Assembly: GCF_040802235.1 (NCBI RefSeq)
Contig: NC_133157.1
Location: 25,499,501 to 25,563,500 of the forward strand
Length of the DNA: 64,000 nt
Reading direction: 5' to 3'
Origin: Manis javanica
Taxonomy: Eukaryota > Chordata > Mammalia > Pholidota > Manidae
The notes under the pieces are model-generated. The model was given only the letters and a program-made list of their open reading frames with translations, had not been told where the DNA came from and made no database searches. A program made the translations under genes and the position numbers. The number at the start of each line of letters is the position of its first letter. The stretch's first letter is position 1. Shown here piece by piece: positions 12,081 through 23,939 of the stretch.

Positions 12081-13620
12081 AGTCCCTTGAGGGTGGGCAG
12101 GAGCCAAATACACGCTGGCTCAGAACTGAATGGCCCACTGAAGCGGCACAGATGTGCTCTCGATGTCCACGGGGAGGCTGCCGCCCCCCTCCCTGGGCCA
12201 CCAGAGCTCACGCTGTCTTTACTGCTTCCTAGCTCTCTTACGCACATTTGCATTCTGTCTCCCTGCCTCTCTTGATTTATTTTTTTTCTTTCCCTCCCTC
12301 TCCTCTCATCTCACACTCAAATTCTCTTCCAGGGGGATTGATTGCTCTTGCTGCTTTCTCAAACACACGCTCTTAAATACATACTCTAACTCTTTCGCTT
12401 TCTCTCGGTCTCTCCCTCGTGCACATGTACACATGCGCACCGTCATCACAGGCTGGTGAGTCTCACCACGCTCAACACCACGCTGTTTACTGGTGGTACC
12501 ACATACATTGGCCGGTCACCATGGGCAACGATTGTCAGGGAACCTGTTTCTCTTTGCTGCATGCTTGTAGCCCCCAGTGGGCAGCAGGAGGTGCCTTAAT
12601 CCACCTGACAACCTCTCCGTGCGCTTCCTGCTCTCCCCTGGCCCCTCCAGATCCTACGGTGTAAAATGTTTTGGAAGAGGTTCGTCCCCCTTGGGGTGAA
12701 CAAGGCCCCGTGACAGCCTCAGCTGCAGCTATGGGGGGCTTTCCTAGGAGGAGGGAGTCTCAGGTCATAAATCCATGCAGTTCGAATTCAAATTCAAGTC
12801 CCTCCAAGGCTGGATTATTCCTGTCTGGTACATTCTCTCAATAAAACACCACACGGTGCATCTTTGTTAAATGGGAATTTCACTGGTGTCTCAGAACTTC
12901 TGTTGAAGCCCAAAGCTGACAGGTCCTGGTCCCTCAATTTCGCACCTTCAGCCTAGACAAGCTCACGAGAGTCAGTATTTCTTTGAGGAGAGGTGCCCAG
13001 CCGGCAAGAAGTGTGCGGCATCCCCACCCCCTCTTGGCGATGGAGGAAGGGGCCAGGGTGGGGCAGGGGAGTGTCCTCACCCACCCCAAGCCACAGGGAG
13101 CTGCCTGTGACCTCGGTGTGCCGAGGGCCTGCCGCAGCAGATGGGAGCTCTCCCTCCTCGGAAGGTGACACAAGTTTTCCCAAGAGGTGAGAGAACATCA
13201 CCAAGAGCTAAGTGAGAGCCATCTTAAAAGGACCTGCACCCAGGAGCACTGGGAGGCAAAAGCGATGCCAGCCAGAGAGTCTGGAGGTTTCCCTCTGAGC
13301 GAGAGCTGAGGGGGTTTTGCTGGCCACCAGCCAAGGATCATCTCCCACGCCAGATCCCTGGGAGGGCCAGCACTGGGGCTGCAGGACTCACCGACTCTCT
13401 CCTTGAGCGTTTGGGCATCTGCCACATAGAGAGCGTCGAGGCCAATTATGCAGCAGCTGTCAACTGAGAATTAAGATTTCCCTCTTATTCTGCTCATCCA
13501 GCAGCAGTAAGTGAACAGGCACTTCCTCTCTTCTGATGGAGGGCAGGAAGCTGAGCCTGAGCCCACCCTGAACTGGGGATCAGAGGGCAACTTAGAATTG
13601 GGTAAGAGTGACATCTTAAC
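12081..13620. other. GC-richer, largely repeat-free region
   Basis: No interspersed repeat recognised between about 12,380 and 13,550. GC is clearly above the window average and scattered CpG is retained, but it is not a CpG island by eye. Several open frames of 60-105 codons occur on both strands, as expected for GC-rich DNA; none has a convincing exon structure. An unannotated lncRNA or a regulatory element is possible. Confidence 0.4.
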
Positions 13621-16220
13621 TTAAATCTAACTGAAATTTTTAATACTCCAAAAAATGAGTCTGTTCTGATACCTGAAATTGCCAGAAAAGCTGGTATCTC
13701 TGTTTGAGATACTATCTAGGAAGAAGAAAAAGGGCTCCCAATAGAGCTGGTTTAAAGAACAGTGGTTGGAAAAAAAAATTATTTTTGGATTTCACTCTAC
13801 CAAGTTCAGTTTATTCAAATTACAGGTAGTTAGGATATGCTCAGGGGTGAGGCATGCTAGTACCTGGTGGGAAATGGGTGTTAAATGTGGACTCTGAACT
13901 TGGAGGAGAAGCTAGAAGATGAGGCCAGAGTGAAGGGGTCTGAGGAAGCTAATCTGGCTTGGAACCAGGCTGTTGTGGACCAGTATGCGGGCCCCCAACC
14001 AGCTCCCAGAGCCTGGTTCTCCAAACCTGTGTTGGGCAGTCTGACTACTTAGGAGGAGGATGCAGCAATGGGGGTCCAACACTGAGGTGAAACCTCAGGA
14101 GCCAAGAAGTGGTGGACCTGGTGCTGGAAGGTCCCAGATGCTGGACAGAGAACCAGACATATTTCATTACCCAGATGGGAGGCGAGTGCAAAAGCGAGTT
14201 AAGCTGGCTACCCTGGATCCAACCAAATTCTCTGAGGTTCAGGGGAAGACTTTCACCCAAAGGTAGGACAAAGAATTAGGAAGTACAGTTGGTAAAGTAC
14301 ACAACAGAGAACTAAGGTAGAAAATAGTCCCATGGATGTAGATAGAGGGCTTGTTATGTGCAGTGACTCAGTTCTACAAGTTCGCTTTGCAGGAAATGTT
14401 CCCCTATGGTGCCCCTCTGCTCTCTGCTCAGCCCCTGACTGAGCTAAAATTTCCTCTTGGTTTTCATACCACTCTGCACTTCCCTCTAATTTAGTCCTCT
14501 TAACACTGCAGTGTAACTGTCCCTTACTTTTCCTTTTCTCCTTCACAGGGCCTGGGGAGAGCCTATCCAGGAGCAAGGACTCAGTAAATGTTTCCTGAAA
14601 GAATGAACAAATGAATGAATGAATAGCTACATGGGTGCCTTGGACTAGCTCCTGGTAGTGTATATGTCCAAAATTCAATCTTTAGCTAGTGGGTTAGGGT
14701 GTGAGTCATGAGACTAAGAACAGCAGTGACCTGCTGGAGCCCAGATCTGGAGTAGGGGCTGAACTCCTTTTAAGGACCATAGTGTTGTGGTAAAGAGTAC
14801 AGGAGCGCTGTCAATCATGATGAGCTCTGGACGTGAGGAAGGGGAGATTCTGCAGTTGGAAGATATCAGGGAACCCAGTGGAAAGTTGCTGAGGAAGGCA
14901 GAACTCAGGGAAGCAAGATGGTAGCTGACACTGTGGTCTTCTCTGAGCTCTTCAAAACCGACCTTGGGGTGTTTGCCAGGTAGGGGCCATAACAGTGTGA
15001 GTACGTCTTCTGTATTAAATATCTCAAAGCCAACCACGTATCAATAGTGCTAGGTACTATGGTACTACAACATTTCCCAGGCAGAGGAATCGCATCCAAG
15101 GGGCAATGGTCCAGCTTCTACTCAATCTAGTTCCACTGAATTCCAGTTAGAGTAGAATAATGTCATTCCAGAACATATGATAAGAACACCTTCCCAATAA
15201 AATTCTTTACATTAAAAGGCAGTGTTAAATCAGAGTGAGGCTACCAGTCTGAATGAGATGCAACTGATTCCAACTACAAGAGGAACACATCAAAACCCAT
15301 ATTACCGTGCACGTCAGTATTCTCACAAAAGTGGGAAAGTAAAGATGGACAGACAGGGGAGAATGGTCAGACATCACACCCAACATAATTTCAGATCTCT
15401 GAGCCTCATGCCAAGATTCTGCCAAACCTTATGGCGTCCAAGAGATGGGAGTTAGATAGAAAAAGCATATGGCTAGGATGGGAGGGGGCTGGGGGAAAAC
15501 TGTACAAGAAACAGACATGCTTTTCCAGAGGAGGTCTGCTTCAGCATCAGACTGTGGAGACAAAAATATGCTGTTGAATTAAAAAAAAATGTCTTTAGTA
15601 TTGTCTTTTAACACCAGGAATTATGCACAGGGGGTGGGCTGCCTCCAGCCTACACCTTGCTCTGACACACAAAGTGCAGACATGTGGATGAGTAAACATG
15701 GAGAATGTAATTCCCAGGAATCTAGACCTCTCATGTGCTGTCAGAGGCATCTGGCAAAAGTAACTTGATTATTTGATTCAAGACCCACACTACGTATTTT
15801 GCAAGTATAATTTTTTTTATTATTTCTTAGGGGGTAAAAAAAAAAAGTACACACATAAAATTAAGTTTGGGCATATTTTTAGTGTTTTTGCCAACTGTTA
15901 CATGGGGGAGGGGTGTCAGCTTTGATTCTTCAAATTATGTATAAAAAACAAGTGGTCATAAGTAATTTGAAAAGAAGAAAGAGAAAACAAGCTATCACAG
16001 AAAGCCAAAAAGCTATTACTACTGGGTGTGGAAAAGCCACTCTAGGAATTTCAGAAGTGGATGAATATGGAGCTCAGAGAGAACTGGGTCAAGCATAGCA
16101 TATCCAAGCAACAGCCTGCCCTTCCATATTTAACATGAGACTAGGCTATAAATCTAACAATAGTTAGACACTGTGCCCAAGGGCATTCCTTGGTTCAATA
16201 AGACATGTGACATTGAGCAA
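13621..16220. other. intergenic DNA, no gene identified
   Basis: Near 14,540-14,615 the text ends in 'aagaatgaacaaatgaatgaatgaatag', as in an L2/MIR-class tail. The 141-codon minus-strand frame at 14,253-14,678 runs through this tail and is not credible as a gene. The rest is unassigned. Confidence 0.35.
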
Positions 16221-16224
16221 GTCA

Positions 16225-16445
16225 CCCTCTCTCAAAATTTATTAAGACTTTTGGAGGATCTACAGTATGTCTGCTGCTATGTCAAACTTCATAACCATGC
16301 ACTTTAAAAAACCCTCATCACAACCATGAGGCCATAGGAAGTGTTCTTTCCAACTTCCAAATGAGGAAACTGGAAGAAAGAGAAATTTCATAACTTTTCC
16401 CATGTTACACAGTGTCCTGGCACATCAGGATTGGCCAAGGGATGG
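16225..16445 (-). repeat. MIR SINE fragment
   Basis: Reverse MIR order: 'aatttattaagacttttggagg', 'aaatgaggaaactggaag', then 'cccatgttacacagtgtcctgg'. Confidence 0.65.
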
Positions 16446-16684
16446 AGTGTCCGAGTTAAGAGAAGTGCTAAGCCAGGAGACCAGCAGGGGGAAGAGAGGA
16501 AGCAGGGCAGATCTACAGTGGGGACATGTGACGATCTGCCCAATCTGGCCTCATTTTCACCTCACCCACCTGCAGAGCTGACTTCCTCCAAGGTACCTGG
16601 GAGCCTGTAAAAAGTCCGAGGAGCATGATGATGGTGGCGGTGGTCAGTGATCAGGACGGCAAGCACAGCCAGGACAGTAATGAT

Positions 16685-16920
16685 AAGTGAAGCAGTACAT
16701 CTACCAAGCTCTTTCTGTGTGCCAGACATTGTTAGGTACTCTACCTAATTCTTTATCTCATCTTATTCTCACTATAACCTTGTGAGATAGAGATTATCAT
16801 TTTCCTCTATGTTACAAATGAAGAAACGGAGACTTAGGGAAACGAGTTCCGCAAGATAACGCAGCTAGTAGGTGGTTAAGCTGACCAAACTCAGGCCTAG
16901 AGATTCCAAAGGCCATGCTC
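16685..16920 (-). repeat. MIR SINE fragment
   Basis: Clear reverse MIR: 'aagctctttctgtgtgccagac', 'tctcatcttattctcactataacc', 'acaaatgaagaaacgg', then 'gcagctagtaggtgg'. Among the best preserved MIR copies in the window. Confidence 0.8.
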
Positions 16921-17810
16921 CGAACCAGAACACTGGGTAGCTTTCCCACAGTAAGTTATCCCCAAGTCCAGTAGGGATCTAATACCCCACATTGTGCCTC
17001 AGGAGGAATCGGACCGAAGTAATTCCTAGGGTTCCATGCAGACAGGAGATTCTATGACCGTGACTTTGTCATTATCATTACAAATACATTCAAAGTATGC
17101 GGCCTTTTAAATTTTGGTTATTTTTGTTACGGAACGGACGTTTTTCATTTTATGGATCCAAATTTGGAACCCTTTCTCTTATGATTATTTTTCTGTGACT
17201 TCAGTGCTTGGTGAGGTTTCTACTATTGGGGGAAAAAAATGATAACAATTATTCCATTTTACTTTACTCTGCTTTCTGACTGTACATTCTTTTAACTCCT
17301 GAATCCATCTGGAATTCATTTTGATGTATAGTAGTAATCAAATTTTATATCCACTGGTCTAGCTAACACTATTTCTGACAAAAGCCTCCTTCCTGCCTCT
17401 TCCTGCAATTGCTATCACAAGATAAGACATTCTCTCAAGACTGAAGTTTCCAAGTGCTTTTCCAATTATTTGAATCCCTACCAATATATCCATGAATCTC
17501 AACCTCCCTAAATTATATATAATTAATTCAACATTAAACCTTCTAGCAAATAAATTTGACCAGAAAGGGATGGGCTAAGATGGTGACTTCTAGCAGATAT
17601 TTGATGACCCCACTCCCAAATTTCCATGAAAATGGCCAGCAAACTTCAGTTAACACTCCAGTAACAACTTGTAGGCTGACCCCAGTGAAAACCAAGAAGA
17701 CTGGCATTACCCCAAGGCATGTACAACATCTAAACAGCTGATTCATGTTCATTGCTGAAGAAGAAAGTACTAAGTCTCAGAGGTGGGATGTCCCAGTGAA
17801 AAAACAGAGT
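16921..17810. other. no gene identified
   Basis: 17,040-17,240 is unassigned and unusually CpG-bearing for an AT-rich setting (see findings). 17,560-17,810 carries overlapping 60-78-codon frames of uncertain nature directly upstream of an L1. It may be a co-inserted or 5' L1 part, but I could not match it. Confidence 0.3.
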
Positions 17811-19018
17811 AAAATCACATCTATGAGACACATCTCCTTGGGCAAGGGAAACAAAATAAAAAATGAACAAGTGGGACTACGTCAAACTAAAAAGCTTCTG
17901 TACAGCAAAGAACACCATCAGCAGATCAAAAAGGCATCCTACAGTATGGGGGAATATATTCATAAACAACTCATCTGGTAAGGGGTTAACATCCAAAATA
18001 TATAAAGGACTCATATGCCTCAACACCCAAAATCAAATAACCCGATTAAAAAATGGGTGGAGGACATGAAGACACATTTCTCCAAAGAAGAAATACAAAC
18101 GGGCAGCAGTCACATGAAAAGATGCTCCACATAGCTAATCATCAGGGAAATGCAAATTAAAACCACCATGAGGTATTATCTCACACCAGTCAAAAGGGCT
18201 AGTATCCAAAAGACAACAAATAACAAAAGCTGGTGAGGATGCCGAGAAATGGGAATCCTCCTACACTTTTGATGGGAATGTAAATTGGTGCAACTGCTGT
18301 GGAAAGCAGTATGGGAGTTCCTCAAAAAACTAAAAGTAGAAATACCATTTGATCTAGTAATTTCACTTCTAAGAATATACCTGAAGAAAGAAAAAGTCCC
18401 TAAATGGAAAAGATATATGCACCCCTATATTTATCACTGCATTATTTACAATAGCCAAGATATGGAAGCAACCTAATTGTCCATCAGTAAATGAATGGAT
18501 AAAGAAGATGTGGTACATATACACAATGGAATATTATTCAGCCATAAGAAGAAAACAAATCCTACCATTTACAACAACATGGATGGAGCTAGAGGGTATT
18601 TTGTTCAGTGAAATAAGCCAGGCAGAGAAAGACAAGTATCAAATGATTTCACTCATCTGTGGAGTATAAGAACAAAGCAAAAACTGAAGGAACAAAACAG
18701 CAGCAGACTCACAGAACCCAAGAATGGACTAACAGTTACCAAGGGAAAGGGACTGGGGAAGGTGGGTGGGAAGGGAGGGAGACAGGGATTAAGGGGCATT
18801 ATGATTAGCACACATAATGTAGAGGGGGCAAGGGGAGGGCAGTATAGTACAGAGAAGACAAGTAGTGACTCTATAGAATCTTACTATGCTGAGGGACAGT
18901 GACTGCAATGGGGTATGTCGTGGGGACTTGATAATGGAGGGAATCTAGTAACCACAATGTTGCTCATGTGATTGTATATTAATGATACCAAAAAAAATGC
19001 CAAAAAAAAAAAAAGACA
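17811..19018 (+). mobile_element. 5'-truncated L1 with G-rich 3' UTR
   Basis: Starts inside the ORF2 C-terminal region ('atctccttgggcaaggg', 'tctgtacagcaaagaacacc') and runs through the usual 'gaatattattcagccataag' and 'gtgaaataagccaggcagag' into a lineage-type 3' UTR with a G-run tract (18,743-18,787) and 'caatgttgctcatgtgattg'. It ends in A-rich sequence with a run of A at about 19,002-19,014. Broken reading frame and heavy 5' truncation make it inactive. The 3' UTR is shared with the copy at 46,045-46,375. Confidence 0.88.
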
Positions 19019-19209
19019 GGACAGAGATGGAAAGCAAAACTGTGGAATTAAAAAAGCTGTAGCAGAAGTAGTAGATACTGCAGAAAATTGGATTACCAAA
19101 GTGGAAGAGAAATAAGAAATTTAAAACTGTAAGCAGAAAAATAAATATGTATTTTTGAAGCATAATAAGAACATGGAGGATATGTTGAGGACATTCAGTC
19201 TATATATGA

Positions 19210-20470
19210 CCCAATGTCTACAATATTCTAGTCTTTATAACAGCTGTACTGAGATACAATTCACATGCCATATAGTTCACCCTTGTACAATTCAATGGTT
19301 TTTCAGTGTGTATATGGAGATATGTAACCATCATCACAATGAGTTCTAGAATATTTGTATCACCCCAAAGAGAAACTCCATATCCTTAGCTCCTAAATTC
19401 CTCATCCCCCTCCAGCCACTAGTATAGGCAACGACTAGTATGCTTTCTATCTCTGTGGATTTCCCTGTTCTGGGCATTGCGTGTAAATGGAATAATACAA
19501 TATGTGGTCTTTTGTGACTGGCTTCTTTCACATGGCATATTTTGGAGACTCATTCCTTTAGTGGGTATCAACACTTCATTCCTTTCTATGACCAAATAAT
19601 GGACAAGTGGGTAGTTTTCACCTTTTGGCTATTATGAACAATGGCACTATGAACATTCATGCACAAGTTTGTTTTTTGTTTGCTCTTTTGGTTTGGGGTT
19701 GGGTTTTGGCAGATGTATGTTTTCAGTTTCTCTTGGTGGAACTGAAATTCCTAGGAGTTGAATTGTTACTGGGTTAAAAATTTGTCTCAATTTTTCAGGA
19801 ATTGACAGACTGTTTTCCAAAGCAACTGCACTGTTTTACATTCCCACCAGCACTGTATGAGTGCTCTTATTTCTCCGCATTCTTGCCAATACTTGTTATG
19901 TGTGTCTTTTTAATTGTAACTGTCTTAGGAGTATACAGTGGTGCCTCAGTTTTTCTTTGCATTTCTCTGGTGACTAAATGATGCTGAGCATCTTTTCCTA
20001 AGCTTATTGGCCATTCGTAGATCTTCTTTGGAGAAATGTCTATTCAGATCTTTGCCCATTTTTAATTGTGTTGTCTTTTTATTATTGAATTGCAAGGCTT
20101 CTTTAAATATTCTAGATATAAATCCTTTATCAGATATGTGACTTGCAAATATTTTCTTCCACTCTGTGATTTTTTTTCACTTTATTGATGGTGCCCTTTG
20201 AGAACTTTTGAAACACAGAAGTCTTTAACATTGATGAAGCCCAATTTATTCTATTTTTCCTTTTGATGCTTGTGCTTTGGTTGCCACATTTAAGAAACTG
20301 TTGCCAAATCTGAGATCCACAAAGACTTAAGCCTGCTTTCTTTAAGAATCCTATAGTAAAACCACTTTCATTTGGGTCATTGATCCATTCTGAGTTAATT
20401 TTCCTGTATGGCAAGCGACGGGGTCCAACTTCGTCCTTCTGCATCTGGATATCCAGTAGTCCCAGCATCA
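19210..20470 (-). mobile_element. old L1 fragment, 3' end to ORF2
   Basis: Reverse L1: 'gagatacaattcacatgcc' at the 3' end, then 'tttcacatggcatattttgg', 'attcccaccagcactgtatgag', 'aatcctttatcagatatgtg', up to 'gtccaacttcgtccttctgcatctgg'. The 113-codon minus-strand frame at its right end is a surviving ORF2 piece. It sits tail-to-tail with the plus-strand L1 that ends at 19,018. Confidence 0.88.
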
Positions 20471-22720
20471 TTTCTAGCCTTTTGAGTCACTGGGTTCTTT
20501 AACAACCAAGAGAAATAACTCAAAACCCCCACTCACACAGCTGCAGAGAGTTTGGTGTCTCACCAGTGTTTTTAAGGATTCTTCTGTGGAGAAACGTGTC
20601 ATGCTCCATCATCTTTCCTCTGAACTCCTGCTCCTGGGTTTTTTCCTATCATGCATGCATGTGGCTGAGAAAGTAAACACGAAGCAACACGAGGTTAATC
20701 ATGAAGTTAACTTCTGCCTCCTATTGCTTACAGCTGCCTCTTACTTGATATTGCTCTGATATCTTTGCCCTTTTTCTCTGCATCCTGAGAACATCTAGTT
20801 TGTCTTCTACCTCCCTTCATTGTTTTTTTCTAATAGTATCCTGTCTCTACTTTCTTGATTCCTTTATAGATTTTATTTTAGCTCCTATAATTGTTCATTT
20901 CTATGCATCCTTTCATTTGGTTACTCCCCTCCATCTTCATAACAGCCTGGTCAGTTTAAAAGAAGCAAGTATCTTTGTATATCTTCTTAGGAATTGATTT
21001 TTTTTTTAAATGTGTTTTCACTTTCTTGTAAGAAATCTATTTCAGAGGAAAGTGAATTTGCTTAGTCACAGTACATTACCATGCTTCTCTTGTGCTACAG
21101 AATTTTTCCATAAACCTTATATTGATTTTTCTATGTTCCCATCTTTATAAAGGAGATATGTACTCATCCTGGATTGAAGTGTTACCAAGAAAGAATTGCT
21201 TTGGGACCAGTCAGCATCTGGGCGAGGGGGTAAGGGAAGAGGGTGCCCTCCCAACTCCTTCACATTCCCAAGTTCAGATCCAAAGGAGAAAAAAGCTGCA
21301 ACAGATTATAAAAGCTGAAGCTGAATGACCTTGAGAGGAGCAGGGCCTCCCATGGGACTCTATTAACATCTGTAGGAACCAAAGACAGGAAAAGGCCTCC
21401 TGCTGTGCCTTCACTGAATACTATGGTCCTACAATATTTTAGGGCCAGAAGGAAACTAAGGTCAGATAAGTCAAGCCATCATCCCAGCTGTGTGTGTCTA
21501 CACTTCAATCCAGGTAGCCTGACCTCCAAACTCCAGCCACTGCATTAGGCCACACAGGCTGTGCACTGTGCCATCCAGAGAGTTGCAGCCAATAATACAC
21601 CCCTAGGGCTGGCTGTGCACCGCACCAGCCTTGATATAAGAATTAAATTTTTAAATATCCTTGGAATTTTCTTTGTTCGCGGATTGCCACTTTACCATAA
21701 TACACTCTCCTCATTTGAGAAGAACAATATCTTCCTGATTATTCATATCTTCAATAATCCTTTTCAAGTTTTCTTCTTTTCCCTCAATTATCCCTATTTT
21801 CTCTGTGGTCAGTTTTTAGTTCAGTCTCATGGTTTGCTTCTTATTCTCTTTATGGTTCTGGAGATCACTGGTTATCTATTCACATTTCTGAAGGTCAAAG
21901 TTGATTAATGGAGAGAGATGGGTTGGTTTGCTCAGCCATTCACAGCGCCTCCCCTGAGGGAGAGGAGTGAATGTGGGCTCTCAGTCTGTAGATGCAGTGT
22001 GCTGACCAGAAAGTATCTCCTTAGGGTGTGAGAATGGGAGCAGGCCGGCGGTGCCATCCCCAGTGCCCACTGGCCCCAGTGTCTATGTAAAGAAGATAGT
22101 ATTCTGGATTACAATAATCCCTTTTGCGCAGTCTGCCCTCCTGAATACAGATTTCTTGATTTCCTTAGAAAATATTCCTCTCTCTTCAGACTTAGTTGGA
22201 CAGGCCACCCACAATTCAGGGGGATCTGAGGAGGAAAATAAGGAGGGAAGTTTGAGGAGTTAGACAAGGTAGCCATCCTACAGACAGGTTTGTCCATCAT
22301 GACTAGTCCGGCCACCCCCTCCCCTTCTGCACCTCTCCACACTGTAGTGTTGATTGCGAAAGGTGGGGAGACTCACCCTCCCAGTAAAAACCTGCTTCTC
22401 CTCTGCTCTGCTGCTTTCTGTTGGGCAAGACCAAACCCTGGCCTGATTAGCTCCAGCTTGCCCAGAAGTTCAAACCCAATCTGCTTTCCATATTCCAGAA
22501 ATTCTTCAAAACATTTGATCTTTTAATGTGACACACCACATTCTCACTTTTTAATGAGCTGATTTACTTTAATACTTCCTTACATTGAACTCATGATTCA
22601 TATTGATACTTTAAAGGGTAAAAGAGATTGAATGGTTGTGCTCAATCTGGCTTCTTGAACTGAAAGCTAGGTAGAAAATCTCCAACAATTAAAATAAAAG
22701 GTGGGTAGTAGCTGAGAATG
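20471..22720. other. mostly unique intergenic DNA
   Basis: No gene identified. 21,425-21,560 resembles a reverse MIR3-like fragment ('agggccagaaggaaactaag', then 'cttcaatccaggtagcctgacc'). The 115-codon plus-strand frame at 21,561-21,908 is hydrophobic by composition (T-rich DNA) and unsupported. Confidence 0.35.
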
Positions 22721-22721
22721 T

Positions 22722-22774
22722 TAAAAATATTATTTTAAGACACTTTCCTTAAGTGTCTTAAAATAATATTTTTA
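22722..22774. repeat. perfect inverted repeat, 24-bp arms, 5-bp loop
   Basis: The left arm 22,722-22,745 is the exact reverse complement of the right arm 22,751-22,774, with 'tcctt' between. The arms carry 'tattattttaagacactt' on the left and its complement on the right. Pairing stops at the next base outward. It would form a cruciform or, if transcribed, a tight hairpin. Confidence 0.97.
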
Positions 22775-23034
22775 TTTAAAAATTTAAAAGTTTACATTTA
22801 TGTGTCCTAGCTGTAGAATCTATAAAAATTCTGTGTATTTTATAAATTCTATTAATTTTATGGTTCATGTTTACATACATTTTATATATCTATAACTTAT
22901 ATTTATATAAACTATTTTAAATTCATTTTCAAAAAGTATGATGTATTTTTTCACATGTTAAAAGAGTGTTATAAGAGAGTATTGGGAAAATAGCCTTTCC
23001 AGGACAGTGGTTTAAAACTGCCCCTAAAATTCTA
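22775..23034. other. very AT-rich DNA, no gene
   Basis: Long A/T words follow the hairpin. No recognised repeat. Confidence 0.4.
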
Positions 23035-23185
23035 TAACTACGTATGGTGACAGATGTTAACTAGTGATCATTTTGCAATATATACAAATATTGAATAATT
23101 ATGTTATACACCTGAAACTAATAAATGTTGTACCTCAGTTATACATTGAAAAAAAATAAACTAAAAAATAATAATAAAAATAAAA
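23035..23185 (+). mobile_element. 5'-truncated L1 3' end
   Basis: Reads 'atggtgacagatgttaactag', 'attttgcaatatatacaaat', 'gttatacacctgaaactaat', then a long A-rich tail with TAA/ATA repeats, the typical terminal 100-odd bases of a mammalian L1. Confidence 0.8.
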
Positions 23186-23639
23186 TTCTGTCCATGAAGA
23201 CCTGAGGTTCTGCAAAGGTGGTTCAAGGATAAAAAAAGAAGATGAGGGAACATACTCCCAGTGTCTCTGCCCTACTTCAGAAATAGTACTGCCACTTTTA
23301 TCTATTTTTTGTATTTTGGGTTTTGTGTAAGATTTCACCGGGAAATGATCACCATTGCCTAAAAAACTGTTTGAAACACATTGCATTAAGCCTTATATTT
23401 GGTTTATTCAGGGATGCTGTGATTTATGAGCTTTGTTGTTTATTTAATAATCACTAAAGAGGTGGCTGTTTTAACAATCAGAATTTATTTTGTCTTCGAA
23501 CTTTTTTTTCCCTCTATTGCATCACAGGTTTCTCCTGCCACCTGGTGGTAATATGTGTCTATTGCAGGAGCAATTTCTAAATTTATCTGGTTTCTGCTCA
23601 AGTTGTAAATACAATGCACAAAACAATGAGGGCTTGCAG

Positions 23640-23895
23640 AAAGGCTTTTTAAACCTCCATTTCAATTTACAAGACAATTCTACATCCATGATCTCATTTT
23701 ATCCTCCTACCAGATTTAGCAGATGAGTATTCATATTCTCCCACTTTCAGCAGAGGAAAAAAAGCTCAACAGCTAAAGAACTTACCTTAAAAAAGGGCAA
23801 AAAAAAAAAAAAAAGAGCTTACCTTAGGTGACAGCCAAAAAATTATGGGACTGGGACTCAACCCTAAACCTGTAATAGTTATAAGACCATGAAAG
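23640..23895 (-). repeat. MIR SINE fragment carrying a poly(A) insertion
   Basis: Reverse MIR: 'ctacatccatgatctcatttt', 'agctcaacagctaaagaac', then 'gggactgggactcaacccta'. It is interrupted near 23,785-23,824 by an A-rich insertion with a duplicated flank (see findings). Confidence 0.6.
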
Positions 23896-23939
23896 CTTTG
23901 TGACAATCTACAAGGTCTTATATCTAAAGAGCATTAAAT

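Noticed and set aside
14253-14678. 141-codon minus-strand frame
   Set aside because: It runs through an L2/MIR-class tail with the 'aatgaatgaatgaatag' repeat and shows no domain.
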